DNA of 64,000 nt from Apostichopus japonicus (lineage: Eukaryota; Echinodermata; Holothuroidea; Aspidochirotida; Stichopodidae), in NCBI RefSeq assembly GCF_037975245.1, contig NC_092564.1, positions 11,317,984-11,381,983 on the forward strand, given 5' to 3'. This document shows, in pieces, positions 39,911 through 50,924 of the stretch. A program made the translations under genes and the position numbers. The number at the start of each line of letters is the position of its first letter. Positions within the stretch are counted from its first letter, which is position 1. The notes beneath the pieces are model-generated. The model ran no database searches. It was given only the letters and a program-made list of their open reading frames with translations, and had not been told where the DNA came from.

Positions 39911-40977
39911 CAGTGGCGGCGGAACCGGGGGGGGCTTGAAAAAGTTGAGGGGGCAAATGCATGATAAGCCCCCCCAATATTTACCAAGGCTCCGAAACGT
40001 GCATCTGCCCATTTTTCAATGCATACTTGTCGATCTGTCCGATGCACACGTATACTATATAGGTGTAATAATTTAAGTAATTGCTGGGGGACCCTCGGCC
40101 CGTCCCCTGGCTATAGACCACATTGTCACCCCAACCGGGTCTTCACGCCCCGTGAAAAGTGGAAGCAGTGAGTGTGAGTACCGGTAAGCCTAACACAACT
40201 TCGTCTTAGGCCAATGACTTGCCTCATTTCAGCCAGTTCTCCAACATCCCCTCACGTAGTGGCGGAGCGTCCATATATACAGTCAGGGGGCGGATGCCCC
40301 CCCCCCCCACTGACGGACTCAAATGGACTGCTGGCGCCCTTTTCAGCGTTTCACTACTTTTCACTTATTCGCTATTATTGACTATTTTATTGCGCTCTCA
40401 TATACCTATTGACATTTGTCATATTCTGTTGGTGTAATTTTCCGACAAAATGGCGACGAAATCTATTTATTCTCCGTTTATCTGCAAATTAACAAGGACC
40501 GGAAAGGGTCATTTCCTGCAATCTAGAGAGTATCTTTACTCGAAAATTTTCTGTACGCTCTGCGCCAACCTGTGGTGGCGCTCCGCTTAGATAGTGTCGA
40601 AAGCGCCCCTACAGACCATTCCTGCCCCCCCCGACCAACACCCCTAGCTCCGCCACTGCCCTTACTACAATCAAAAACGTCTTTGCGAGTACACTGCGAG
40701 TAATAGCTACTCTCTTAAAACACCATCGAATATACAAATTACAATGTTTTTACAGACTTTTTTACGTGCAATCTAAGAAATTGCAGGCTTGAGACCCATA
40801 TTTTAGGACTAGGTATTCGCAGCATAAAACACTCGGGAAGTGCCGTTTCCTGCCATCTGGGGCTTTGAAAAAACCCAAAATTTTCTTGTACGCTCCGCGC
40901 CAACCGATGGTGGCGCTCCGCTTAGATAGTCTCCACACATTAGCCCCCCCAATAATTTTTCCGTTCCGCCGCGCCTG
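39911..40977 (+). mobile_element. hAT-type element interrupted by a second one (exact 8-bp duplication CCTCGGGT)
   Basis: The termini are CAGTGGCGGCGGAACCGG (left) and, inverted, CAGGCGCGGCGGAACGG (right). CCTCGGGT flanks both ends (39903-39910, 40978-40985). The shared module lies at 40831-40930, 47 bp from the right end. The element is split by the nested element 40257-40658; without it, it measures about 665 bp. No transposase frame is present. Confidence 0.88.
40257..40658 (+). mobile_element. Nested hAT-type MITE (402 bp)
   Basis: The termini are TAGTGGCGGAGC (left, first base apparently mutated from C) and, inverted, CAGTGGCGGAGC (right). The flanking octamers CCCTCACG (40249-40256) and CCCTTACT (40659-40666) agree at 6 of 8 positions, consistent with an aged 8-bp duplication. 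The shared module is at 40500-40595, 63 bp from the right end. Confidence 0.78.
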
Positions 40978-40985
40978 CCTCGGGT

Positions 40986-41926
40986 ACATCACAATTTGGT
41001 ACCTAATTTGCACATGAAGTAATAAACTGCGTTAAAATAATGGGAATAAGCAATTACAGATCAACTTTACTTAAAATTAAAACTTAATATTAAACAATTT
41101 AAATCAAGTAGAAGGCGACCCCCTCTATAAACATTGACTGTGCCGAAACGCTTCCTCATTGCAGCAAAACTAAAACTACATGCTTTAGTCTCCAAGTTTG
41201 GATGTCTTGTGAATTATTTTTTTGTTAAGCATATAAAGAACATTTACTTATTTATATTATGTAATAGAACGTCTTCTTTCAGGTATCTGAGTTTGAAATC
41301 GCGTTAAAATTATAGTCTTAATGTTCGTTACATTGTTGTGCATATTTGTCAATACAGTTGTATGTACAAAGTAATAGGGGAACAGAAAGACACAACTGAA
41401 GATTCTGAAAATCTTACAAGGCCTGTCATATAAGACTGACATTTACTAGCCTAAATTGTATCCAATCAGCTTGAATTTTATATCAATTGAAAGGGGATTT
41501 TGTTGTCTTCTGATCTAATGTAAAGAGTAAAAGTATTGATGTTTCTAAGTGGTTTAAAACTGCTTTGCAATGAGAGACCATCAATTGACGAGCTGATTAT
41601 TATACATTGTATAATTGTATCCGTGAAGAAAAGACTAAAATTTGCGCTTGTCTGCCCCTTTAAATTTAATAATATGGATCTAAAACAGTGTTTACCAGAA
41701 CTTAAAAAGTACCTTGAGGTTCACAAGATGTATTAAGAAGAAGTCAATCAAGTGGAGGAGACTGCATGACTGCGATTTGGCGCACACCTGAGAGAGAAAT
41801 AGCCTCCACATTGTGGTATATAGGGCATAATTTGAATAATGCATCCAAGTGGGGGCGTGTTGCACGCGCTGAGGAGCGTTGCCGGATACATAGGGCATTG
41901 TTTAAACTATACAACCGTCTACCAAA
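40986..41926. other. Sequence left of the foldback element; no confirmed gene
   Basis: Two short frames occur (41536-41736 and from 41766 up to the insertion point). The second runs straight into the target duplication of the 4.5-kb element and would continue for about 17 codons on the other side. Neither has a recognisable domain. A decayed gene or repeat fragment is possible. Confidence 0.4.
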
Positions 41927-42060
41927 CAGTATTAACGGCCAGGTCGATAACGCGGAAACGCGGAAACCGCGGAAATCGATAAACCGGGTTCGGTAATAGA
42001 GATACCGGGTTCGATATCAACGGTTTCCGCGGTTTCCGCGTTATCGACCTTGCTATATAG

Positions 42061-43106
42061 CAAGGTCGAAAACGCGGAAACCGCGGAAACGAGAGGAATT
42101 TGTCAAGGGAGGGTGACGAAGTCTTTTGGGCGCATTTCAGCCTATATTCGCCAAAAAGGGGTGCGGGTTTAAAGCTATTTCAGTAAATGTAGGTCGAAAA
42201 CGCGGAAATCGTACTTTTACAATGGACGAGTTAGATTATTTTGTCAAGGGAGGATAAAGACGTTTTTTGAGCGCATTTCAGCCAATATGCGCCAGGAGGG
42301 GTGGGAAAGGGCTAAGGTTTTTTTTTATACTAAATGCAGGTCGCAAACGCGGAAATGTTTTTGTACACAATGAATGGCGAAACTAGAGGATTTGTCAAGG
42401 CGGAGGGTGAAGAGTTTTCGGCGCATTTCAGTCAATATGCGCCAGGAAGGTGATGGAGTTGTAGGCTTTTCCCCTAAATGCAGGTCGAAAACGCGGAAAT
42501 GTTTTTAACAAAGGCGGAACTAGAGGAGTTTGCCAAGGGAGGGAAATGAAGTGTTTTTGGCCGGCGCATTTCAGCCAATATGCGCCAGCAAAGGTGTGCG
42601 AGGTGGTTTGAGGCTTTTACACTAAATACAGGTCGAAAACGCGGAAATGTTTTTAACAAAGGCGGAACTAGGGGAGTTTGTCAAGGGAGGGTGAAAAAGT
42701 GTTTTGGCGCATTTCAGCTGTAATGCGCCAAGAAGGGGTGGGGTAAAATAATTTATTTTACTAAAAGCCGGTCGAAAACGCGGAATTGTTTTTTACAATG
42801 GTGAAACAAGAGAAACTAGGCACGGTGAAGATGTTTTCTGAGCGTATTTCAGCCAATATGCGCCACGAGGGGGTGCGGGAAGGGTGTAGCCTTTTTTAAT
42901 ACTAAATGCAGGTCGAAAACGCGGAAATGTTTTTAACAAAGGCTGAACTAGAGGAGTTCGCTAAGGGAGGGAAATGAAGTGTTTTGGCCGGCGCATGTCA
43001 GCCAATATGCGCCAGCAAGGTCTGGGGAGGTGGGTTGAGGCTGTTACACTAAATACAGGTTGAAAACGCGGAAATGTTTTTTTAACAATGGTGAAACTAG
43101 AGGATT
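42061..43106 (+). repeat. Left-arm tandem array of the foldback element (about 8 units of about 145 bp)
   Basis: GGTCGAAAACGCGG-like words occur at about 42061, 42191, 42337, 42482, 42632, 42770, 42911 and 43058. Each unit also contains a GCGCATTTCAGCCAATATGCGCC-type segment, itself a short inverted repeat, and a GTCAAGGGAGGGTGA word. Units are clearly related but diverged and have small indels. Confidence 0.9.
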
Positions 43107-43387
43107 TTGTGGTGGTTATTCCAGACATTAATCAAAGAAAATGTGACGTAGGCTATTAATATCAGAGCTTAAGTATTTCGCCATGGCATAAGTCTCAGCA
43201 TACCGGTTCTTAAGCTAATAATTGAGTAGAGCTTGATATAAGTACTTCATACCCGACGAATCTAAGTGTTTTCTACATAACGATATCTCAAATAACAAAC
43301 TTAAAAGAAAGAGAGTAAACACAAACGGAGGTACAATGGAAATTTTTTGATATAAACACGTATAGAACTAAAACATTAAGCTTTTTC

Positions 43388-44250
43388 AAGGTCCCGTAAC
43401 ACTCATTAAAGAAGTAATGATTTAGCGGTAATTTAAATCGGTCAAGCACTCTTTGGACTGGGCAAGACGCATTATGGTACTCTTCTACAATGTCATTAGA
43501 GTTCATGTTACCCAATGGTTTGGTGATCCAAGGTGTGCTGCATGGATTAGGGCCCAGAGCGTGTTCGTGGTCCCGTTACACTCATTAAAGAAGTAATGAT
43601 TTAGTGGTCATTTTAATTGGTCAAGCACTCTTTGGACCGGGCAAGACGCATTACGGTACCCTTCTACAATGTCTGTAGAGTTCATATGACTCATTGGTTG
43701 GGTGGTCCAAGGCGTGCTGGTCTTGATTAGGACCCAAATGTTTTTCATTCGTTGTCCCGTTACACTAATTTAATAAGTGATTATTTAGTTGTCATTTTAA
43801 TTGGTCAAGCACTCTTTGGACCGGGCAAGACGCATTATTCTACCCTTCTATAATGTCTTTAGAGTTCATATGACCCATTGGTTAGGTGGTCCAAGCCGTG
43901 CTGGTTTTGATTAGGGCCTTAAGGTGTTTTTCAGGTCCCGTTACTTTCATTTAAGAAGTGATTATATAGGGGTCATTTTAATTGGTCAAGCACTCTTTGG
44001 ACCGGGCAAGACGCATTATGATATCCTTCTTCATTGTCTTAAGAATTCATATGACCCATTGGTTAGGTGGTCCAAGGCGTGCTAGTCTTGATTAGGGCCT
44101 AAAGTGATTTTTCGTCAGGTCCCGTTTCCGTTACATTAATTTAAGAACCGATGATGTAGTGGTCATTTTAGTTGGTCAAGAACTCTTTGGACCGGGCAAG
44201 ATGCACTATGGTACCCATTTACATTGTCATTAGAGTTCAAATGACCCAGA
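43388..44250 (+). repeat. Central 182-bp tandem array (5 units)
   Basis: Units start at about 43391, 43573, 43754, 43936 and 44118 with GTCCCGTTACACT-like words. They share GGTCAAG(C/A)ACTCTTTGGACCG, GGCAAGACGCATTA and TGGTCCAAGGCGTGCTGG. There is no inverted counterpart on the right side, so the array lies inside the element proper rather than in its arms. Confidence 0.9.
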
Positions 44251-44980
44251 TAAACCTCTTTTCCACGACCAAATGTTGAACATCTTGTAAGAATGCATTC
44301 GTCTTGTCATAAGTGTTACGTCGGTACCATTGTCGAATAAGTAACTGAATAGGTAGCAGTTACTCATTCGCGAACGTCGAACGAGGAATTAGTATCTAAC
44401 TTCACACCGGTATTCCAATACTGGGGAAGATGGCAGGGTTGCCAGTTTTATTGTAACGCAATCGGTCAAATAATTGTAAATGTGACTGTCTTACTTCTAA
44501 TAGTTCGCAACTTCAAGTTCATACACTTCCTCCGAATCGTCCCCCAAAACATAGGTTCTATGTATTCTTTTCATAAACGATCAAAAGCTCCTTTGCCGTC
44601 CCCTAGCTGTGAAAATTCTCTAGTTCCGCCATTGTACATACGCACCTTTATATATACCGACGGGGTGGCCCCAGAGGGGGAGGGAGAAGCGGGGTAACAG
44701 TCCCCTTCCCCTCGTCGGGGAGGTCTAGCCCCCTGGTAGGGGAAATTATGATTTCGTCAGGGAGCAATGAAGAAAAAAATATATTATTGTGTATTTCTTA
44801 TCATCATAATGATCATTCTATGATAAAGATAAATGTAGGAAAATCAGTCCCCGACAGGTGTCAGCCGCACCGACATACGGGCTTCAAACTTCTCTCATAT
44901 ACCAAAAAAGACACCACAAATTACCGCGCGCTTCGGCAATATTAGATTTATATATACATAGATATGTATCTGTATGTGCA

Positions 44981-45011
<31 letters not shown>

Positions 45012-45068
45012 GAGTAGGTTGGCGTCTATCTTGGCGCAGAGTGCTCTATGTCCATTGGACAGAGCGGA

Positions 45069-45193
45069 ATATATGTTGATACTAGATGAGACTAGTGGAA
45101 CACTAGTAGATTGTCTGAAGATCGCTATAAAGCGTGAAACTCCGAGTTACAACTACTAGTGTTCCACTAGTCTCATCTAGTATCAACATATAT
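45069..45193. repeat. Perfect 41-bp-arm hairpin inside the foldback element
   Basis: 45069-45109 and 45153-45193 are exact reverse complements (ACTAGATGAGACTAGTGGAA and flanking bases) separated by 43 bp. Perfect arms suggest recent origin. It may be a small snap-back MITE or a fragment of one inserted in a TA-rich stretch. Confidence 0.92.
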
Positions 45194-45216
45194 ATACATA
45201 TATATGTATGTGTAAG

Positions 45217-45252
<36 letters not shown>

Positions 45253-45369
45253 TTTTTTTATTAATATTACAACGTGCACACAATTGTTTCCGGGGACCTT
45301 AGCTCCTGTGTCGGAGAAATCCTGGAACCATCCCTGCATACCAATTGGACGTTAACAAACATTACTGAG

Positions 45370-46389
45370 TTTTCTGCCTGTATTTAGTGAAAAAAAGCTT
45401 CAAACCCAAACCCTAATTCTTGGCGCATGTTGGCTGAAATGCGCCCAAAACATTTCTTTACATTTCCTGCATGCATTTAGAGTATTTCCGTCATTGTTAA
45501 AAAAAATTCGCGTTTTCGACATGCCTTTAGTGAAAAGACCTCAACCTCACCCCTTTCTGGCGCCTATTTGCTAAAATGCGCCCAAAACACCTTTTCACCC
45601 TGTCTTAACAAAATCATCGAGTTGTGAAAAATGTTGTGAAGAAAAAAAAATTCGCGTTTTCGACATGCCTTTAGTAAAAAGACCTCAACCTCACCCCTTT
45701 CTGGCGCCTATTTGCTAAAATGCGCCCAAAACACCTTTTCACCCTGTCTTAACAAAATCATCGAGTTGTGAAAAATGTTGTGAAAAAAAAAAAAATTCCG
45801 CGTTTTCGACCTACACTAACTGAAAAAAGTCTCATACCCCCACTCCATCCTTGCACATATCGGCAAACACTTTTTTCCGCGTTTTCGACCTGCATTTAGT
45901 GATAAAAGCCTCAACCCCCTCCCCTCACCCCTTCCTGTCGCATTTTGGCTGAAATGCGCAGATCAAAAACATTTCTTTTCCCTCCCTTAGCAAACTCCTC
46001 TAGTTCCGGCTTTTCTTGAAAACATTTCCGCGTTTTCGACCGGCATTTAGTGAAACAAAATCTTCTATCCCCACCCCTCCTGGCGCATACTGGCTGAAAT
46101 GCGCTCCAAATTTTTTCACCCTCTCTTGACAAATCATCTAGTTTCGCCATTGTAAAAAAAAAACATTTCCGCGTTTTCGACCTACACTACCCTCCCTTGA
46201 CAAAATAATCTAACTCATCCATTGTAAAGTACGATTTCCGCGTTTTCGACCTACATTTACTAGCTTTAAACCCGCACCCCTTTTTGGCGAATATAGGCTG
46301 AAATGCGCCCAAAAGACTTCGTCACCCTCCCTTGACAAATTCCTCTCGTTTCCGCGTTTTCGACCTTACTATATAGCAAGGTCGATAAC
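45370..46389 (-). repeat. Right-arm tandem array of the foldback element
   Basis: Inverted counterpart of 42061-43106: CGCGTTTTCGAC words recur at about 45510, 45655, 45800, 45885, 46030, 46175, 46245 and 46355, with GGCTGAAATGCGCC segments between. The units at about 45510-45650 and 45655-45795 are almost identical to each other, far more than to other units. Confidence 0.9.
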
Positions 46390-46574
46390 GCGGAAACCGC
46401 GGAAACCGTTGATATCGAACCCGGTTTCTCGATTTCCGCGGTTTCCGCGTTTCCGCGTTATAGACCTGGCCCAGTATTAACCCCTCAGTACTCTTTATCA
46501 TAACTGAAGGTTCTGCTGTAGAAACAGGGTCCCAATCCTAATGTCAAAATTACGTTATCATGTATTAAAGTATT

Positions 46575-47186
46575 CAGAGATGCCAAGGTCAGATGTTTTT
46601 TAGGCGGGTGAAAATTGTCTGGTGCTGTTGGTTACGTACACCATCTAAGCGGAGCACCACCATGGGTTGGCACGAAGCGTACAAGAAAATTTTGGGATCT
46701 TACGGCCCCTCCGATGGCCGGAAACATCACTTCCCGGGTCATCTAAGCTGAATCTATACTGTTTCCTTATATGTATTGTGTCTATTTTTTTTTCATTCCA
46801 GAGGAGAAAATTTCTTGAAATAAAAAAAATCTCTGAAATTTTGCGGACGCTGTAGCGTTCACGTGTGTCGTAACGGTATATTATTTTTCACGAATCGTAT
46901 AGGTAACGTTGCTTTCAGCCGGGCATATTTAGCACGATCGGCTTTGAGTAATTTCCGATCCTGGCGGTTCTGAGATAATTCGCATTTTGGTGTGATGAAA
47001 TGAATTTCACGCTAGCAATGATACACTTTTACAGGAAAAACTCTGTGGGCCTACAATGGGGGAGATTCTTCAAAAATGCGGGAGTTTTTTGGAAATGCGG
47101 GAGATTCGGACAGGTGGGCGGGTGAGCGCTAGACGACCCGAAAATGCGGGTGACACCCGCCCAAAGCGGGTGACTTGGAAGCACTG
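46575..47186 (-). mobile_element. hAT-like element with CAG(A/T)G-CCAAG termini
   Basis: The termini are CAGAGATGCCAAGGTCA (left) and, inverted, CAGTGCTTCCAAGTCA (right). AGTATT lies directly outside both ends (46569-46574, 47187-47192), shorter than the usual 8-bp hAT duplication. The shared module is present in reverse orientation at 46640-46740, 65 bp from the low-coordinate end, so the element reads on the minus strand. Near the other end CGGGTG(A/T)C words are repeated. No reading frame. Confidence 0.65.
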
Positions 47187-47910
47187 AGTATTACTCGTGA
47201 CTTGTGCGGTACCAAACACATGTTACATCCGAGGCATTTTTACGACTGGAGGGGGGGTGGGGTGCTCATCTTTTGACATTTTTGGCATTCCTATGCAAAC
47301 TGTAAAAGTAGTATGCAGTTTTCCCTGCATACACTGTTTTGTCTTATCTGACACAGTCTTCAATTTTTCACATATATTAGGGGTAAAAAACATCTTTCAT
47401 TTGGAATACAGAACATTCATTCTTTGATGCTGTACTGAATATAGGTTATATTGTGACTATTTTTAAACGAGATTATTAAAGTCGAGACAAACTCCGAATT
47501 TCTTGTTTTGTCATTTGTTTGGTCTTACGTCACCTTAAGCTTCCAAAGACATAAAAATAATGTAGTAATAATAAAGTATGTCGTGATTAAAATCCCTCAG
47601 GCTGGGAAAAAGAACAATAGGCAGAACCATTTATTCGAACGAGACCCCCCAAAAAGCGAATTATTATAATTAATTAGCGATGTCAGGGCTTTGCTCACAC
47701 GAAATGTCATCTTCTGCTTACATACATGGTTTCCTTTACGTTGTTCGCAGTCGATGAATAATAAAAAGAACAAAAAACCAAGCGTTTTCGGTAAGTTGTT
47801 AGTAGCTTTCTTGTAAATTACAAGTGTGCGACAAAGGTTTCCAGAATCGAATACTAGTAGTCCTTCTTTTTTTCTTTTGTGAATACTCCCTCATTTTAAT
47901 AAAAATTATT

Positions 47911-47920
<10 letters not shown>

Positions 47921-47977
<57 letters not shown>
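47921..47977. repeat. (AAT)n microsatellite
   Basis: About 19 units, preceded by ATG-interrupted units from about 47911. Confidence 0.93.
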
Positions 47978-48104
47978 GGCAGATGTTTTCACGACCACGA
48001 ATGTGGCAGAACCCCGCAAGGGCTTACGGATTACAATGTTCACGTCGGGTGGCTTCAACATTGCTTCTCAAATTTGGAATCTTTTGAAGTTAGAAAGTCA
48101 TTTA

Positions 48105-48250
48105 CAGATGGAAAAAACCGTATAGATTGCTCTTGGATGAAAAATCCACCTTACTATGGCCCGGCCGGGCGATCAAACCTAGAACCTTCCCGTTGCTAAG
48201 CCTCGTCATTGCTTCAAATACCACCGTCGGTTATCCACTCGGCCACAGCA
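48105..48250 (-). mobile_element. tRNA-derived SINE (copy 2)
   Basis: On the minus strand the head starts GCTGTGGCCGAGTGGATAA, containing a good A-box (TGGCCGAGTGG, plus-strand 48233-48243). About 50 bases later comes a B-box-like GGTTTGATCGC (plus-strand 48169-48179). The body after the B-box (AAGGTGGATTTTTCATC) matches the copy near 23.2 kb. The spacing and GAGTGG A-box recall serine/leucine tRNA genes, but the fold is too degraded for a functional tRNA. Confidence 0.6.
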
Positions 48251-48924
48251 AGGGTGATATTGTTTCATTCTTCATTTTCTTATTCCAAACAATATATTCG
48301 TAATTCGCATTACTTAAGCGTTATAATTGGATTCATTCTGCAATTTCATGCAAAACCTGTCTACATACAATCTACTTTACCCGGTATATTTATTAAATAA
48401 ATGTCCACACTCTCTATACACTCCTGCAAAAAGTGAACTCTGGATTTTCCGCTGGAGGAAAGGGAAGAGGTGGGGGAGGGGTGTGGGAGGCGAATTCGTT
48501 ATGTGCCATTATAGTCTTTTGGAGAAAATCTCAAAGTGACATTTCATTAGTACAATTTTCTATTATTTAACTAAAAGGGTTCCCTCTAAAATTTGAGAAG
48601 AAAAACACAGAACGTATTTCAAGAGAGCCTCGCTGGAATTTGTGATACGGAATGCAATTAAGAATCCATTTGACAATGTGTCGGCGGAATGTTTTGAGGT
48701 ATAAATTAATGGTTTGCCCACTCAAATCAAAGTCCCATGTCCTACTGCCTCTCATGATTAGTTCCCCTCTCCTCTCCTCCGAATTCTCCTCTACCCTCCA
48801 GAAAAAAAAATAGATATAGTTTGAAATGTATAATTTTATTTTTGTTCTTAGAAATGCAAATCGTTTGCAATTTTGGATAAATAACAATCACTTTAAAACA
48901 CTTGGATATTCTTGTTGTTGTTAT

Positions 48925-48999
48925 ATTATTATTATTATTATTATTATCATCATCATTATTATTATTATTATCATCATCATCATTATTATTATTATTATA
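48925..48999. repeat. (ATT)n/(ATC)n microsatellite
   Basis: Alternating blocks of ATT and ATC units over about 75 bp. Confidence 0.93.
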
Positions 49000-50924
49000 G
49001 GCATCAAACTACCACTACATCTGAAGTAAGATATGAATATGATATGCAGTTACTTTTTGTTAGTTACCAACATCAAAAACAGTCTTCCCAACTCCAAAAT
49101 CGTCAAGGACACTCATGATTACGTCATTCTGCTATCATATTTAATTGGTTGAAAGAATCTCTTATATATCACTTACCGCAACTTTGAGGTTTTTCTACTT
49201 TTAAAAGACATAGTAAATGAGAATGATCCCTTTCTTAAAGACTCAGTAAAAATATGAGAACAACTGACCTCGGAGACACCCGAGACAACTTAACTACCTA
49301 CGTGACCAATTTTTGGCTCATTCTTGCTTAGGGTCATTATATTTCAGCGTCACGTGTACTTGTTTCATCACGCAGATACAGAGATATATAGACGAGGAGG
49401 GCTGATAGAAGAATAATTTTTCTAAACAGTAACATAAACTGTCGTCCCCGATATATTCTATTTTAGTCCACTACTAACCATCATAACAGGATATTCTTTA
49501 TCTTTGTAATCAATCTCAGTGCCTTTTGATTACAACTATACCTACTAGCGTATCGAGAAAGTCTTTTCTAGGATAAAATACTGACCGAGAAATTGTGTAA
49601 GAGCAACAGGGCGTAAATAATATACTATACCATAAAGAGATCATTGTGCCACTGTTTAAGTGCAGTGTGCTTATAGACCTATGTGTTACATCAGGTTGAT
49701 GTGGTTGTGTATCTACCTATATTGTATCGTTTACTCTAGAATACTTTAATTAAAGGGACACAAGGAGATCAACAAATGCTGCGGAAGGTGGCTAATTCTG
49801 GGAGGGAGGGGGGGGGGGGGATCAAAAGTTCGAATAGCAGTTGGACATGTGATTTTGATTTGAGGGAGCAGAACAGCAAAAAGATACGCCCCGACAAAAT
49901 GGTACTCTGCGTATTTTCTGTACGACAAATGCCATGATTCGAATGAGTTAGACTTTCAAAGTTGTACCAAACAATAACAGTTGTTGCTTATAGCGGAGTA
50001 GTTGATATACTTACGGACCAGCAATGTACTGTACATGCTTTGGTTGTATAATACATTGCCAGGGAGTAAAGGTGAATATATATATTGCGGTTGTTGCTTC
50101 ATCTTGCATGTTCTTTAGCACCCCCCGACCCACCCACCCCACCCGCTCTCCCTATTAATTATATTTCTCTTATGACGTTATTTCATCGATTTCACTCCCC
50201 CATCGGTTTTATTTCTTTGAGAGATGACGTTCCTTTAAATATCAGACTCATTAATTACAGTAGCTGGACTACCACGTCTAGCACACAAAACATTCGGGCA
50301 TCTATTCAGAATCTATTCTAAAATTAATGGAAATATGGTTTTATGGTCTCAAATAATTCTTCACATGCCTTATACAAAGTTGTCAATGACAGAAATCTTG
50401 AATATTATCATCAAGAGAGTGTCCCGTTTTTTCCCCTCATTTCTAAAACAAAGGGTTAATATCAATAATTGAATCCGGACTCATAACTTATTAGCCGACC
50501 CCATTGTTTCAGGCTTAAAGGATCATTCCATGACAACTATATATGCAGGCCCGTCGCACCCGCTACGGTAGGTACGGTATTTACCGTACCACTTTTCAGC
50601 TAAAAACAAAGAGAGAGGGGGAGAAGAAAATAGGTGAGGGAGTTAGAAAATACAGTTCGAATCAATAAAATGCACGAGTCTTCATGACCAAAGCCGACCC
50701 TCTGTACCATCATTGTGTCCTATGATGCGATGAGCCCCGGATGAGCCGGCACGAATTATTCAACGAATCTCAAGTTGTAACTGGGGCGATAGGGGCCTAC
50801 GATTCGAGTCGCACCGAATTTCCCCAAACCCCCGAATTCCCCCCATTTCCCTAAGAAGGTGTCAAACCCGGAGATGTTTTACTTAGTTGAGCAGTGTAAC
50901 AGTAAATACCGTCCGGATAATTAG

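Larger units (their letters stand above)
41937..46471. mobile_element. 4.5-kb foldback-like element with long array-type inverted termini (10-bp duplication CAGTATTAAC)
   Basis: The left end GGCCAGGTCGATAACGCGG and the inverse of the right end, GGCCAGGTCTATAACGCGG, begin terminal inverted repeats. Their outermost several hundred bp align closely; beyond that the arms continue as inverted arrays of a roughly 145-bp unit. CAGTATTAAC lies immediately outside both ends (41927-41936, 46472-46481). A 9-10-bp duplication plus long terminal repeats is characteristic of Mutator-like (MULE) or foldback elements. No transposase frame was found: the interior holds a 182-bp tandem array, a 41-bp-arm hairpin and AT-rich sequence. 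The element is thus non-autonomous. Confidence 0.85.
47193..50545. other. Intergenic DNA; no gene seen
   Basis: Holds an (AAT)n tract at 47921-47977, a SINE at 48105-48250, an (ATT)n/(ATC)n tract at 48925-48999, and G-runs near 49808-49820. No supported coding sequence. Confidence 0.5.

Noticed and set aside
41766-41996. 76-codon frame interrupted by the foldback element
   Set aside because: The frame runs into the insertion and its last residues are transposon-derived. The upstream part shows no domain, so a broken host gene cannot be claimed.
42061-43106. Direct repeats with about 145-bp period, considered as a CRISPR-like array
   Set aside because: The repeats and spacers are all related, the sequence is eukaryotic, and an inverted copy lies 3 kb away. 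It is an arm of a foldback element.
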